The notes under the pieces are model-generated. The model saw only the letters and a list, made by a program, of their open reading frames with translations, did not search any database and was not told the origin of the DNA. A stretch of 64,000 nucleotides of DNA, taken from Nocardia anocheti (lineage in GTDB: Bacteria; Actinomycetota; Actinomycetes; Mycobacteriales; Mycobacteriaceae). The DNA is taken from contig NZ_JAQQFV010000008.1 of the NCBI RefSeq assembly GCF_029675105.1, forward strand, positions 248,001 to 312,000, written 5' to 3'. A program made the translations under genes and the position numbers. Positions 42,389 through 50,866 of this stretch are shown piece after piece; the first letter of the stretch is position 1; each line of letters begins with the position of its first letter.

Positions 42389-43465
42389 ATGCCCACGTTC
42401 CACGAGAGCCGGGAGGAGACGATCGAGATACTCTCGATCGTTCCGACTCAGGGGCCGGGTGGCATCATCGCCCCCTCGTGTACCGCCGCGATCTCCCTCG
42501 CGGTCGACGAGATCAACAGCGGCGCGGGCATTCTCGGCCGGGAGATCCGGCTCACCACCATCGACGGCGGCCGCCCGCCCTACGAGGTCGCCACCGAGGT
42601 GGAGGCGTTCCTGGCCACCGGGATGGTCGGCGCGATCACCGGCTGGCACACCTCGGCCGTGCGCCGCGCGGTCGCCCAGGCCACGGCCGGGCGGGTGCCC
42701 TACCTCTACGCGACCGATCACGAGGGCCTGCCCGACGAACGCCCCGGCGTGCTGCTGGTGGGCGAGCATCCCGATCATCAGACCGTGCCCGCCGCCGCCT
42801 GGATGGCCAGGGAACTCGGGGTGCGGCGCTGGGCGGTGATCGGCAACGACTACATCTGGCCCCGCCAGACCGCGCACGCGCTGCGCCGCGCCCTGCCCTC
42901 CCCCGCCGACATCGTGCTCGAGCGCTACGTGCCCCTGGGCACCACCGATTTCCACGCCTTCCTCGACGAACCGGCGCTGCTGTTCGCCGACGCGGTCCTG
43001 GTCCTGATGGTCGGCGCCGACACGGCCCGCTTCAACCGGCAGTTCACCGCCACCGGCCTGCCCGCCGTGATGCCGCGCCTGAGCCCCGCCGTGGACGAGA
43101 ACGTGCTGCTCAGCGCGGGCCCGAAGGCCAATGACAACCTCTACGTGGCCTCGGGCTTCTTCCTCGACGACCACTCCGCCCACGGCCGCGACCGCCGCGC
43201 CCGCTACCGCAGGCACCAGGGCTCCTTCGCCCCCGCCCTGACCACCTTCAGCAATTCCGCCTACGAAGCGGTGCACCTGCTCGGCGCCCTCGCCGACACG
43301 GTCGGCACCCTGGATGTGGACACCCTGCGGTCCCGGTTGGCCGACGGCATCACCCTCGACGGCCCGACCACCCGGCACGGCTTCACGGGCAATCAGGCTG
43401 TCGGCCCCGCATACCTCGCCAAGGCCGACGGTGTCGACTTCGACATCATCGACAGACTGCCATGA
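42389..43465 (+). CDS. AmiC-like cytosolic periplasmic-binding-fold protein
   Basis: A 358-residue type I periplasmic-binding fold protein resembling AmiC/UrtA/FmdD amide or urea receptors: GPGGIIAPSCTAAISLAVDEINS, TIDGGRPPYEVATEV and GAITGWHTSAVRRAVA. It has no signal peptide, so it works in the cytosol as a sensor, like AmiC, rather than with a transporter. No permease or amidase gene is adjacent. TAGAGT lies 5 nt before the ATG. The natural ligand is unknown; short-chain amides are a guess by family. Confidence 0.72.
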   Translation: MPTFHESREETIEILSIVPTQGPGGIIAPSCTAAISLAVDEINSGAGILGREIRLTTIDGGRPPYEVATEVEAFLATGMVGAITGWHTSAVRRAVAQATAGRVPYLYATDHEGLPDERPGVLLVGEHPDHQTVPAAAWMARELGVRRWAVIGNDYIWPRQTAHALRRALPSPADIVLERYVPLGTTDFHAFLDEPALLFADAVLVLMVGADTARFNRQFTATGLPAVMPRLSPAVDENVLLSAGPKANDNLYVASGFFLDDHSAHGRDRRARYRRHQGSFAPALTTFSNSAYEAVHLLGALADTVGTLDVDTLRSRLADGITLDGPTTRHGFTGNQAVGPAYLAKADGVDFDIIDRLP

Positions 43466-43521
43466 CCACCACCCCGCCCCGACCTCGAGGAGGGGCAGGC
43501 CGCGAAGCGGCCGTCGCGGCC
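43466..43521. other. Non-coding flank of the large inverted repeat
   Basis: GC-rich stretch between the AmiC-like gene and the inverted repeat; contains CGCGGCC-type short repeats but no supported ORF. Confidence 0.4.
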
Positions 43522-43588
43522 GTCCCGCCGGTCAGGCGCCGTTGCGTACGCGACGAAGGAGCAAGCAACGGCGCCTGACCGGCGGGAC
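43522..43588. repeat. 24-bp perfect inverted repeat between convergent genes
   Basis: Arms 43522-43545 and 43565-43588 are exact reverse complements (GTCCCGCCGGTCAGGC... ) with a 19-nt loop. It lies between the AmiC-like gene and purQ. A bidirectional terminator is most likely; it is unusually long for one. Confidence 0.75.
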
Positions 43589-43635
43589 CCAAGGGGCCGC
43601 GACCTCGAGCGCGCCAGCGCTCCAAAAAACACAGC

Positions 43636-44313
43636 TCAAGCGTTGATCAGGGAATCCAGGACCGAGTAGAACATCCCCAGGCCGTCGTCACTCGGACCGG
43701 TGAGGGCCTCGGTGGCGTGCTCGGGGTGCGGCATCAGGCCGACGACCCGGCCGTTGGCCGAGGAGATGCCCGCGATCCCGCGCTGCGAACCGTTCGGGTT
43801 CTCGCCCGCGTAGCGGAACACCACGCGACCCTCGCCCTCGAGCTCGTCGAGCACGGCCTGCGAGGCCTGGTAGCGACCCTCGCCCGACTTCAGCGGGATG
43901 AGGATCTGCGCGCCCTGCTCGTAGCGCGAGGTCCAGGCGGTGTTGTTCGCCTCGACCTGCAGCCACTCGTCGCGGCAGATGAAGTGCAGGCCCTCGTTGC
44001 GGGTGAGCGCGCCCGGCAGCAGCCCGGCCTCGCACAGCACCTGGAAGCCGTTGCAGATGCCCAGCACCGGCAGGCCCTGACCGGCCGCGCGCACGACCTC
44101 GCCCATCACCGGCGCGAACCGGGCGATGGCGCCGCAGCGCAGGTAGTCGCCGTAGGAGAAGCCGCCGGGCACGATCACCGCGTCGACACCCTTGATGTCG
44201 GCGTCGGCGTGCCACAGGCTCACCGCCTCGCCACCGGCCAGGCGCACCGCGCGGGCCGCGTCGACATCGTCGAGCGTGCCAGGAAAGGTAATGACGCCGA
44301 TACGCGCGCTCAC
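43636..44313 (-). CDS. purQ: FGAM synthase glutaminase subunit PurQ
   Basis: Class I glutamine amidotransferase that supplies ammonia to PurL. It has 225 residues. The nucleophile elbow is VLGICNGFQVL (Cys near 87), and the catalytic His-Glu lies in MPHPEHATEAL. VIVPGGFSYGDYLRCG is the oxyanion strand. The GTG start overlaps the end of purS by a few bases, indicating coupling. Downstream is a 24-bp inverted repeat. Confidence 0.96.
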   Translation of the reverse strand: MSARIGVITFPGTLDDVDAARAVRLAGGEAVSLWHADADIKGVDAVIVPGGFSYGDYLRCGAIARFAPVMGEVVRAAGQGLPVLGICNGFQVLCEAGLLPGALTRNEGLHFICRDEWLQVEANNTAWTSRYEQGAQILIPLKSGEGRYQASQAVLDELEGEGRVVFRYAGENPNGSQRGIAGISSANGRVVGLMPHPEHATEALTGPSDDGLGMFYSVLDSLINA

Positions 44314-44546
44314 GAGACCCGAACGACCTTCCAGTCCTCGATCACCGTGTTGGCCAGCAGCGCCTCGGCGATCTGCTCGAGCTCGGCGTCGGAGACACTC
44401 TCGTCCACCTCGAGCTCGAATCGCTTGCCCTGCCGCACATCCGAGATTCCGGCGAATCCCAGACGCGGGAGCGCGCCGACCACGGCCTGTCCCTGGGGGT
44501 CCAGGATCTCGGCCTTCGGCATGACCTCGACCACGACTCGTGCCAC
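44310..44546 (-). CDS. purS: FGAM synthase subunit PurS
   Basis: A 78-residue small subunit of the PurLQS complex that helps link PurQ and PurL. Typical motifs are VVVEVMPKAEILDPQGQAV and GISDVRQGKRFELEVDE. The GTG start has GAGGAGCAACGC upstream. It is transcribed with purQ. Confidence 0.95.
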   Translation of the reverse strand: MARVVVEVMPKAEILDPQGQAVVGALPRLGFAGISDVRQGKRFELEVDESVSDAELEQIAEALLANTVIEDWKVVRVS

Positions 44547-44633
44547 GCGTTGCTCCTCATGTGGTGTGGGGGTTTACTCCAGAAATCCTAGTTGACCCGG
44601 CCGTCGTGCCCGCGTTCCGGGGTCTGGGCGGCT

Positions 44634-44639
44634 TAGCAT
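44634..44639 (+). promoter_or_regulatory. -10 box of the UlaG-like gene
   Basis: TAGCAT, 7 nt before ATG 44647; leaderless transcript inferred. Confidence 0.5.
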
Positions 44640-44646
44640 CGGCTGT

Positions 44647-45291
44647 ATGCGCATCGCCCACTTCGGTCATTCCTGCATCCTCGTGGAACTGCACGGTGTG
44701 AAAGTGCTGTTCGATCCCGGCACCTTCGCGCACGGTTTCGAGGGCATCACCGGACTGGACGCGATCGCGGTGACCCACCAGCATCCCGACCACATCGACC
44801 CGCACCGCATCGAAGCCCTGATCGAGGCCAACCCCACCGCCCGCCTGCTCTCGGACCCGCAGACCGCCCAGCAGCGCGGCGAGGGCTGGGAGCCGGTCTC
44901 GGCGGGCCAGGTGCTCGAGTTCGGCGAGCTGCAGATCACCGGCGGTGGCGGACGTCACGCGGTGATCCACCCCGACATCCCCGTGATCGACAACACCGTC
45001 TTCCAGCTCGGCACCGCCGCCGACCCGGCCCAGCTCGTGCACCCCGGCGATTCGCTGTGGGTGCCGCCGGTGCCGGTCGGCGTGCTCGCCATCCCGGCCG
45101 TCGCCCCGTGGATGCGGATCTGGGACACCGTCGACTACCTGCGCGCGGTGAATCCCCGTACCGCCGTCCCCATCCATCACGGCATCATCGACCAGAGCGC
45201 CCACGGCATCTACTTCGGCCGACTCAGCGAGATGGCCCCGGCGGGCACCGAGTTCCGCGCCATCGCCCCGGAGGACCAGGCCCAGTTCTGA
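44647..45291 (+). CDS. UlaG-like metallo-beta-lactamase hydrolase
   Basis: A 214-residue zinc or manganese hydrolase. MRIAHFGHSCILVELHG opens the fold and HQHPDHIDPHRIE at 44-56 supplies the metal ligands; VPIHHGIIDQSAHG gives the last ligand. Members act on lactones, N-acyl phosphatidylethanolamine or unknown substrates. No ribosome site is present; it follows TAGCAT by 7 nt. Its end is only 3 nt from the opposing M20 gene. Confidence 0.82.
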   Translation: MRIAHFGHSCILVELHGVKVLFDPGTFAHGFEGITGLDAIAVTHQHPDHIDPHRIEALIEANPTARLLSDPQTAQQRGEGWEPVSAGQVLEFGELQITGGGGRHAVIHPDIPVIDNTVFQLGTAADPAQLVHPGDSLWVPPVPVGVLAIPAVAPWMRIWDTVDYLRAVNPRTAVPIHHGIIDQSAHGIYFGRLSEMAPAGTEFRAIAPEDQAQF

Positions 45292-45294
45292 GCC

Positions 45295-46638
45295 TCAGCG
45301 ATAGGTGCTCAGGAACAGGGCCTCGGCCAGGGCCATGTGCTCGATCTCGCTCGGGTCGACGCTCTCGTTGGGCGCGTGGATCAGGCACCTGGGCTCTTCC
45401 ACACCGATCAGCATGATCTCGGCCTTCGGATAGGTGTCGGCGAAGACATTGCACAGCGGGATCGAGCCGCCCTGCCCCTCGGTGGTGACCGCGCGACCGT
45501 AGGCGGTGGCCATCGCCTGTTCCAGCGCGGCGCGGGCGGGGCCCTGTTCCGCGGCGACGAACGGCTCCCCGAGCGCCTCGAGTTCGATGTCGAGCTGGGC
45601 GTTCCACGGCAGATGCGCGCGCAGGTGCTTTTCCAGCAGGTCGTAGGCGTGGCGGGGTTCGGTGCCGGGCGGGATGCGCAGGTTCAGCCGGGCCCGCGTG
45701 CTCGGCTGGATGGCCGCCGAGGACCCGACGACGGCGGGCACGTCCATGCCCAGCACGGTCAGCGCGGGCCGAGCCCACACCATCTCCGAGACCGAGCCGC
45801 TGCCCAGCAGGTCCACACCGTCGAGAACGCCCGCGTCGGAACGGAAATCGGCCTCCGGGTACTGCGCGCCGGTCCACCGCTGATCGTTGGTGAGCCCGTC
45901 GATGGTGGTGTTGCCGTGTTCGTCGCGCAGCGAGGACAGCAGCCGGATCATCGCGGCCAGCGCGTCCGGCGCGGGACCGCCGAACATGCCCGAATGCATC
46001 GGCCCCGCCAGGGTTTTCACGGTGATGACGACATTGACATTGCCGCGCAGGGTCTGGGTGAACGTCGGCACCCCCACTGCGAAATTGCCGCAGTCGGCGA
46101 CCAGGATGGCGTCGGCGGCGAGCAGCTCGGGATTGGCGACGACGAACTTCTCCAGCCCGCCGGTCCCCTGCTCCTCGGACCCCTCGGCCACCACCTTGAC
46201 GCCGATCGGGAAGTCGGGGCCGATGGCGCGCAGGGCCGTCAGATGGGTGACGATATTGCCCTTGCAGTCGGCCGCGCCGCGGCCGTACCAGCGGCCGTCC
46301 TTCTCCGTCAGCGTCCAGACCGGGGTGTGCCAGGCGTCGTCACCGAGCGGCGGTTGCACGTCGTAGTGGCAGTACAGCAGCACCGTCGGGGTGCCCGCCG
46401 GGCCCGGCCGGTGCCCGATCACGGCCTTGCTGCCGTCGGGCGTCTCGTGCAGACCGATGTCGGTGAGGCCCGCCGCCTCGAACGCGTCGGCCACCCACTG
46501 GGCCGTCCGCTCGCAGCCCTCCGCCGGGAACTGGCGCGGATCGGCGACGGACTTGAACGAAACCAGCTGGGCGAGATCGTCTTTCGCCTGGGCCATCAGC
46601 CCGGATATCTTGCTGCGCAGCTCTGCGTCGGTGGTCAT
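45295..46638 (-). CDS. M20-family dipeptidase
   Basis: A 447-residue zinc peptidase of the M20/carnosinase-like type. The metal sites include LLYCHYDVQPP, WYGRGAADCKGN and EGSEEQGTGGLEKF, with the dimerisation domain HSGMFGGPAPDAL in the middle. It hydrolyses dipeptides in the cytosol. It is the third gene of a string with the gadC-like permease and a small membrane protein (10-nt gap), so it might act on glutamyl or related dipeptides; that link is inferred. Confidence 0.86.
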   Translation of the reverse strand: MTTDAELRSKISGLMAQAKDDLAQLVSFKSVADPRQFPAEGCERTAQWVADAFEAAGLTDIGLHETPDGSKAVIGHRPGPAGTPTVLLYCHYDVQPPLGDDAWHTPVWTLTEKDGRWYGRGAADCKGNIVTHLTALRAIGPDFPIGVKVVAEGSEEQGTGGLEKFVVANPELLAADAILVADCGNFAVGVPTFTQTLRGNVNVVITVKTLAGPMHSGMFGGPAPDALAAMIRLLSSLRDEHGNTTIDGLTNDQRWTGAQYPEADFRSDAGVLDGVDLLGSGSVSEMVWARPALTVLGMDVPAVVGSSAAIQPSTRARLNLRIPPGTEPRHAYDLLEKHLRAHLPWNAQLDIELEALGEPFVAAEQGPARAALEQAMATAYGRAVTTEGQGGSIPLCNVFADTYPKAEIMLIGVEEPRCLIHAPNESVDPSEIEHMALAEALFLSTYR

Positions 46639-46648
46639 CGATCACGCC

Positions 46649-47086
46649 TCACTTGGTGGTGTCGTCCAGTTTCAGGGTGTCCAGATGAGAAAGGTAGTCC
46701 GGCAGGCGATCCGGGCAGTAGACGGCGATGGTGAGCGCGACGGCCTGAGCGGTGTCGTTGGGACCGATCACCGGACGCTGCCCCGGGCCCGCCGCGCCGT
46801 TGGTGATCGAGGCCTGGTATTTCGCCTTGATCAGCGGCGAACTCGGGTCCTGGCAGACCGAGCCGCCGTCCTCACCGAGCGCGTCCGCGATCACTCGCGT
46901 CTCCGGAGCGGGCAGACCCGCCGCCACCAGATTGTTGTGCAGCTGTTCGGCTTTGGCGGTGGCCTGGGTGCTCTCCCGGATGCCGCGGAAGGTGAGCAGG
47001 CCGATCAGCGCGAACACCACGAGCAGCGCACCGGCGGTGATATAGATCCAGCGGCGCTTGTGGTCGGGGGCGTCTCCGGTGGTCAT
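46649..47086 (-). CDS. Small membrane-anchored protein of unknown function
   Basis: A 145-residue protein with one helix near the N-terminus (about 12-35, KRRWIYITAGALLVVFALIGLL) and an extracytoplasmic domain (VICQDPSS-like segment SVCQDPSSPLIKAKYQAS; two cysteines). I do not recognise it. The ATG overlaps the stop of the upstream permease (ATGA). The position between a GadC-like antiporter and a dipeptidase suggests a partner or regulator of the transporter. Confidence 0.6.
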   Translation of the reverse strand: MTTGDAPDHKRRWIYITAGALLVVFALIGLLTFRGIRESTQATAKAEQLHNNLVAAGLPAPETRVIADALGEDGGSVCQDPSSPLIKAKYQASITNGAAGPGQRPVIGPNDTAQAVALTIAVYCPDRLPDYLSHLDTLKLDDTTK

Positions 47087-48507
47087 GCCTTCTCCCCTTC
47101 CGGGACGGCGCGTTTCCAGCTCTCGCTGCGGTTTCGGTAGAACAGGTACGGGATGAGCAGGCCGACGATGCCCATGCCACCGCCGACGATCAGCACATAG
47201 ATCCACGGACTGCCCGCGCCGAACTGCGAGGGCGGCACGAAGCCGATGGCGAAGGCCGCGATCGAGGACACCGCGCCGAGCCCACACAGCGCGAACAGCA
47301 TCGGCGCCCGGTAGCCGCGTGGATGGTCGGGGTCGTCGCGGCGCAGTTTGGCGGCCGCGGCGAACATCAGCACGTACATGATCAGATACACCTGCGTGGT
47401 GATCACCGACAGAATCCAGTACGCGCTGGAGACATTGGGGATGAACGCGTAGAGCAGCGCGATGAATGTCGTGAACACACCCTGCGCTACCAGCATGTTC
47501 TGCTGCACGCCGTGCTTGTTCAGCTTGGTCAGGATCGGCGGCAGATAGCCCTCGCTGCGGCCGATCAGCAGCAGCCCCTTGGACGGTCCGGCCAGCCAGG
47601 TGAGCATGCCGCCCAGCGCCGCCGCCACCAGCGCGATGCCGACGATCGGGGTGAGGAAACCGATGCCGAAGTGGCTGAAGAAGCCGTCGAAGGCCTGCAT
47701 CACGCCCGCGGTGAGACTCAGGCTCGCCGAGGGCACCACCCAGCTGATCGCCAGCGCGGGCAGGATGAAGATCACCAGCACCAGCCCCATCGCCAGGAAC
47801 ATCGCCTTGGGGAATTCCTTGGCGGGGTTGCGCAGCGAGGAGACGTGCACCGCGTTCATCTCCATGCCCGCGTAGGACAGGAAGTTGTTCACGATCAGCA
47901 CCAGACTCGCCAGGCCGGTCCACGCGGGCAGCAGATGACTCGAATCCATCGGCGCCGCGGACGGATTGCCCTGCGCGAGGAACACCAGACCGAGCACCAC
48001 CAGGACCGTGCCCGGAATGAGCGTGCCGATCACCAGGCCCATACTCGACAATCCGGCCACCGTCTTGGTGCCCTGCGAGGACACATACACCCCGGCCCAA
48101 TAGACGGTGATGATCACGATCGCCACATACAACCCGTTGGACGCCAGCGAGGGATGGATGATGTAGGCGAAAGTGCTTGCCACATAGGCGAGCAGGCTCG
48201 GATAGTAGAAGATCGTCATGGCGAACTGGCACCAGACCGCGAGAAAGCCGAGCGGCTTGTTCAGCCCGTCCCCGACCCATTTGTAGACCCCACCCTCCCA
48301 GCCCGAGGCCAATTCCGCGGCGACCAGCGAGGTCGGCATGAGGAACAGGATCGCGGGAATCACGTAGAGGAATACACAGGCGAGGCCGTAGACCGCCATG
48401 GTGGGCGCCGAGCGGAGGCTGGCCACCGAACTCGTGGTCATCAGCGCCAGGGTGACCCAGGACAGATATTTCGTCGTCGTCGCGGCTTTCGTCGCGGTGC
48501 CCGTCAT
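47083..48507 (-). CDS. APC-family amino acid antiporter (GadC-like)
   Basis: A 474-residue, twelve-helix transporter, starting MTGTATKAATTTKYLSWVTL, with APC motifs GWEGGVYKWVGDGLNKPLGF and GGMLTWLAGPSKGLLLIGR. In GadC the antiporter swaps glutamate for GABA. It is divergent from the glutamate decarboxylase gene 170 nt away, supporting that role; the substrate is inferred. A 32-residue N-terminal extension is possible but GGAGGC before ATG 48507 favours the shorter form. Confidence 0.82.
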   Translation of the reverse strand: MTGTATKAATTTKYLSWVTLALMTTSSVASLRSAPTMAVYGLACVFLYVIPAILFLMPTSLVAAELASGWEGGVYKWVGDGLNKPLGFLAVWCQFAMTIFYYPSLLAYVASTFAYIIHPSLASNGLYVAIVIITVYWAGVYVSSQGTKTVAGLSSMGLVIGTLIPGTVLVVLGLVFLAQGNPSAAPMDSSHLLPAWTGLASLVLIVNNFLSYAGMEMNAVHVSSLRNPAKEFPKAMFLAMGLVLVIFILPALAISWVVPSASLSLTAGVMQAFDGFFSHFGIGFLTPIVGIALVAAALGGMLTWLAGPSKGLLLIGRSEGYLPPILTKLNKHGVQQNMLVAQGVFTTFIALLYAFIPNVSSAYWILSVITTQVYLIMYVLMFAAAAKLRRDDPDHPRGYRAPMLFALCGLGAVSSIAAFAIGFVPPSQFGAGSPWIYVLIVGGGMGIVGLLIPYLFYRNRSESWKRAVPEGEKA

Positions 48508-48677
48508 CAGCGCTGCCTCCTGCTGTGTACCGCACAACCCAAGGGAAACTCGCCCATGCATAGTAACCGCCGAGCATCCCGCCGGTAAGCTCGAAACGAG
48601 CACTGATGCTGTGAAATCGTTACCCGATCACCTCAGAGCAAACACCCGGCAGTGCACCCTCTCCCTGGAGGCAGACA
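48508..48677. promoter_or_regulatory. Divergent gadC / gadB control region
   Basis: A 170-nt region between the antiporter and the decarboxylase. It has GGAG at the decarboxylase end and no long palindrome. A shared acid-responsive control is plausible; no site can be named. Confidence 0.4.
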
Positions 48678-50054
48678 GTGGCCGAGACTCCGGACCGCCA
48701 TGACCTTTTCAGTCTTCCCGGCTTCACCCGTCCCGCCCCGCAGGGCGATTTCCCCACCCTGGAACTCACCCCCGACGTCGCCTACGAGATCGTGCACGAC
48801 GAATTGATCCTCGACGGCGTCGCGCGCATGAACCTGGCGACCTTCTGCACCACCTGGATCGACGATCAGGCACATCGACTGATGGCCGAATCGGTGGACA
48901 AGAACATCGTCGACAAGGACGAATACCCGCAGACCGCCGAATTGGAGAAGCGCTGCGTGCGCATGCTCGCCGACCTGTGGCACGCCCCCGATCCGACCAC
49001 CACGCTGGGCACCTCCACCACGGGTTCGAGTGAGGCCGCTATTCTGGGCGGGCTCGCCGCGAAATTCCGCTGGCGGGCCGAAGGCGGAACCGGAATGCCC
49101 AATCTGGTCAGCGGGCCGGTCCAGGTCTGTTGGGAAAAGTTCGCGCGCTATTTCGATGTGGAATTACGCCAGGTTCCGTTGCGCGCCGACAATTACACCC
49201 TGCATCCCGACGACCTGTCGAAATACTGCGACGACAACACCATCGCGGTGGTCCCCACCTTCGGCCAGACCTTCACCGGCCTGTTCGAGGACGTCGCCGC
49301 CATCAGCGCGGCCCTGGATCAGCTGCACGCCGGTGGCGGCCCCGACATCCCGATCCACGTCGACGCGGCCAGCGGCGGTTTCCTCGGCCCGTTCACCGCA
49401 CCGGACCTGGTGTGGGACTTCCGGATACCGCGCGTGAAGTCCATCAACGCCTCCGGCCACAAGACCGGGCTCGCGCCGCTCGGGGTGGGCTGGGCGATCT
49501 GGCGGGAAGCCGAGGATCTGCCGCGTGAACTGGTCTTCGATGTCGACTATCTGGGTGGCAACATGCCCACCTTCAATCTGAATTTCTCGCGGCCCGGCGG
49601 GCAGGTCATCACGCAGTACTACGACTTCATCCGACTCGGCCGCACCGGATACACCCGCGTGCAGTCGGCGATCTACCTCGTCGCCCAGCATTTCGCGCGC
49701 CGCCTGGCCGAACTCGGCCCGTTCGAGTTGATCCACGCGGCCGACGCCGACCGGGGCATCACGGCAGTGGCCTGGAAACTCACCGACGGCGCGGACTACA
49801 ACCTCTACGACCTGTCCGACCGGTTGCGCGCCCGTGGCTGGCTCATCGCCGCCTACCCGCTGCCCGCCGACCGGCAGGACGAGACCATCATGCGGGCGGT
49901 CTTCCGGCACGGCTTCACCGTCGACATGGCCGAATTGCTGCTGGCCGACATCGGCCGCGGCCTGCGTCAGCTGGCCGACAACCCGTGGCGCACCCCGCTC
50001 ACCAAGGCACAGGCGGGCGGCTTCACCCACGACGCCGCCCCCGAAGTGCCGTGA
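48678..50054 (+). CDS. gadB: Glutamate decarboxylase
   Basis: Converts glutamate to GABA and CO2, consuming a proton. It has 458 residues. The PLP lysine is in NASGHKTG (Lys262); HVDAASGGFLGPF holds the cofactor-binding aspartate. TTGSSEAAILGGLAAK is typical of bacterial GadB. GGAG precedes the GTG start. With the GadC-like antiporter it forms the glutamate-dependent acid-resistance system. The C-terminal tail after residue 440 is short and could be pH-sensing, as in E. coli; inferred only. Confidence 0.94.
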   Translation: MAETPDRHDLFSLPGFTRPAPQGDFPTLELTPDVAYEIVHDELILDGVARMNLATFCTTWIDDQAHRLMAESVDKNIVDKDEYPQTAELEKRCVRMLADLWHAPDPTTTLGTSTTGSSEAAILGGLAAKFRWRAEGGTGMPNLVSGPVQVCWEKFARYFDVELRQVPLRADNYTLHPDDLSKYCDDNTIAVVPTFGQTFTGLFEDVAAISAALDQLHAGGGPDIPIHVDAASGGFLGPFTAPDLVWDFRIPRVKSINASGHKTGLAPLGVGWAIWREAEDLPRELVFDVDYLGGNMPTFNLNFSRPGGQVITQYYDFIRLGRTGYTRVQSAIYLVAQHFARRLAELGPFELIHAADADRGITAVAWKLTDGADYNLYDLSDRLRARGWLIAAYPLPADRQDETIMRAVFRHGFTVDMAELLLADIGRGLRQLADNPWRTPLTKAQAGGFTHDAAPEVP

Positions 50055-50056
50055 AG

Positions 50057-50096
50057 GCCACCGCCGCGCTCGATCGCCCGCGCGCGCGGCGGTGGC
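50057..50096. terminator. Terminator between gadB and DUF2334 gene
   Basis: GCCACCGCCGCG / CGCGGCGGTGGC, 12-bp perfect stem around a 16-nt loop that can itself pair. Confidence 0.65.
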
Positions 50097-50100
50097 GGTC

Positions 50101-50802
50101 TCAGGCGGCCCGCACCGCCGGGAACGGGTCCCAGCGGTAGACCTCGCTGCGCGCACCGTGATACAGCGCCAGGTCGACCGCGTCGAGCATCGCCTGGCGC
50201 GGACCCGGCCGCTGCAACTGCGCGGCCGAGATCGCCAGCCGCAGCACTCCGCCGCGCCGGGCGGTGCGCGCCGCGCCCATCACCAGCGCCCGGCACCACC
50301 ACGGCTCGGCCCGGAAACCCTCACCGATCCCGTAGACCCGCGCGCGCTGGGTGGTGTCGCGTTCCAGATCGAGAATGCCGAACAGCCCCAGCGCGAGCCG
50401 GAAACCCACGTCCGGCAGCGCGTCCAGCGCACCGGAGGACGCGTCCCAGCGCGGCGCCGCGAACAGCCGGGTGCGCAACCGCACCTGTTCCATCACCCGA
50501 TCCGCCGCCGTGAGCCGCAGCCCGGCCTCGTGCCGGGGCAGACTCGCGAACTCCGCGCGCCGCGACTTGGTGGCCGCCTGGTCGTAGCCGTGCAGCACGA
50601 TCGCGTCGCCGTCGTGGCGCCTGCCCCGCAGCCAGGACTGCGTCGCCGGATCGTCGACCAGCCGGTACTTGCCCTTCAACCGGGGCGCCACCAGCAGCGA
50701 CAACCGCACCGCCCGCCGATCCATCTCCGCCGCGAACTCGATCGCGGTATCCCGGGTGGTATCCCGGATCCCCGACACCGAAACGATCAGCTCAGCGTTC
50801 AT
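50101..50802 (-). CDS. DUF2334-like polysaccharide-deacetylase-fold protein
   Basis: A 233-residue protein similar to DUF2334, a family of NodB-like barrel proteins. Recognisable parts are MNAELIVSVSGIRD, DAIVLHGYDQAA (His of the metal site) and LFAAPRWDASSGALDAL. No signal peptide is visible. The catalytic residues are partly conserved. Function is unknown; deacetylation of an envelope sugar is a guess from the fold. Confidence 0.65.
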   Translation of the reverse strand: MNAELIVSVSGIRDTTRDTAIEFAAEMDRRAVRLSLLVAPRLKGKYRLVDDPATQSWLRGRRHDGDAIVLHGYDQAATKSRRAEFASLPRHEAGLRLTAADRVMEQVRLRTRLFAAPRWDASSGALDALPDVGFRLALGLFGILDLERDTTQRARVYGIGEGFRAEPWWCRALVMGAARTARRGGVLRLAISAAQLQRPGPRQAMLDAVDLALYHGARSEVYRWDPFPAVRAA

Positions 50803-50866
50803 GACCTGACGATGTCAGCCCGAGATGACACCCACGTGCTGCCCCGATGACGCGCCGACGAACGTC

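Noticed and set aside
48508..48603. 32-residue N-terminal extension of the GadC-like protein
   Set aside because: Starts without a ribosome site and is not typical of APC transporters; GGAGGC precedes the shorter start.
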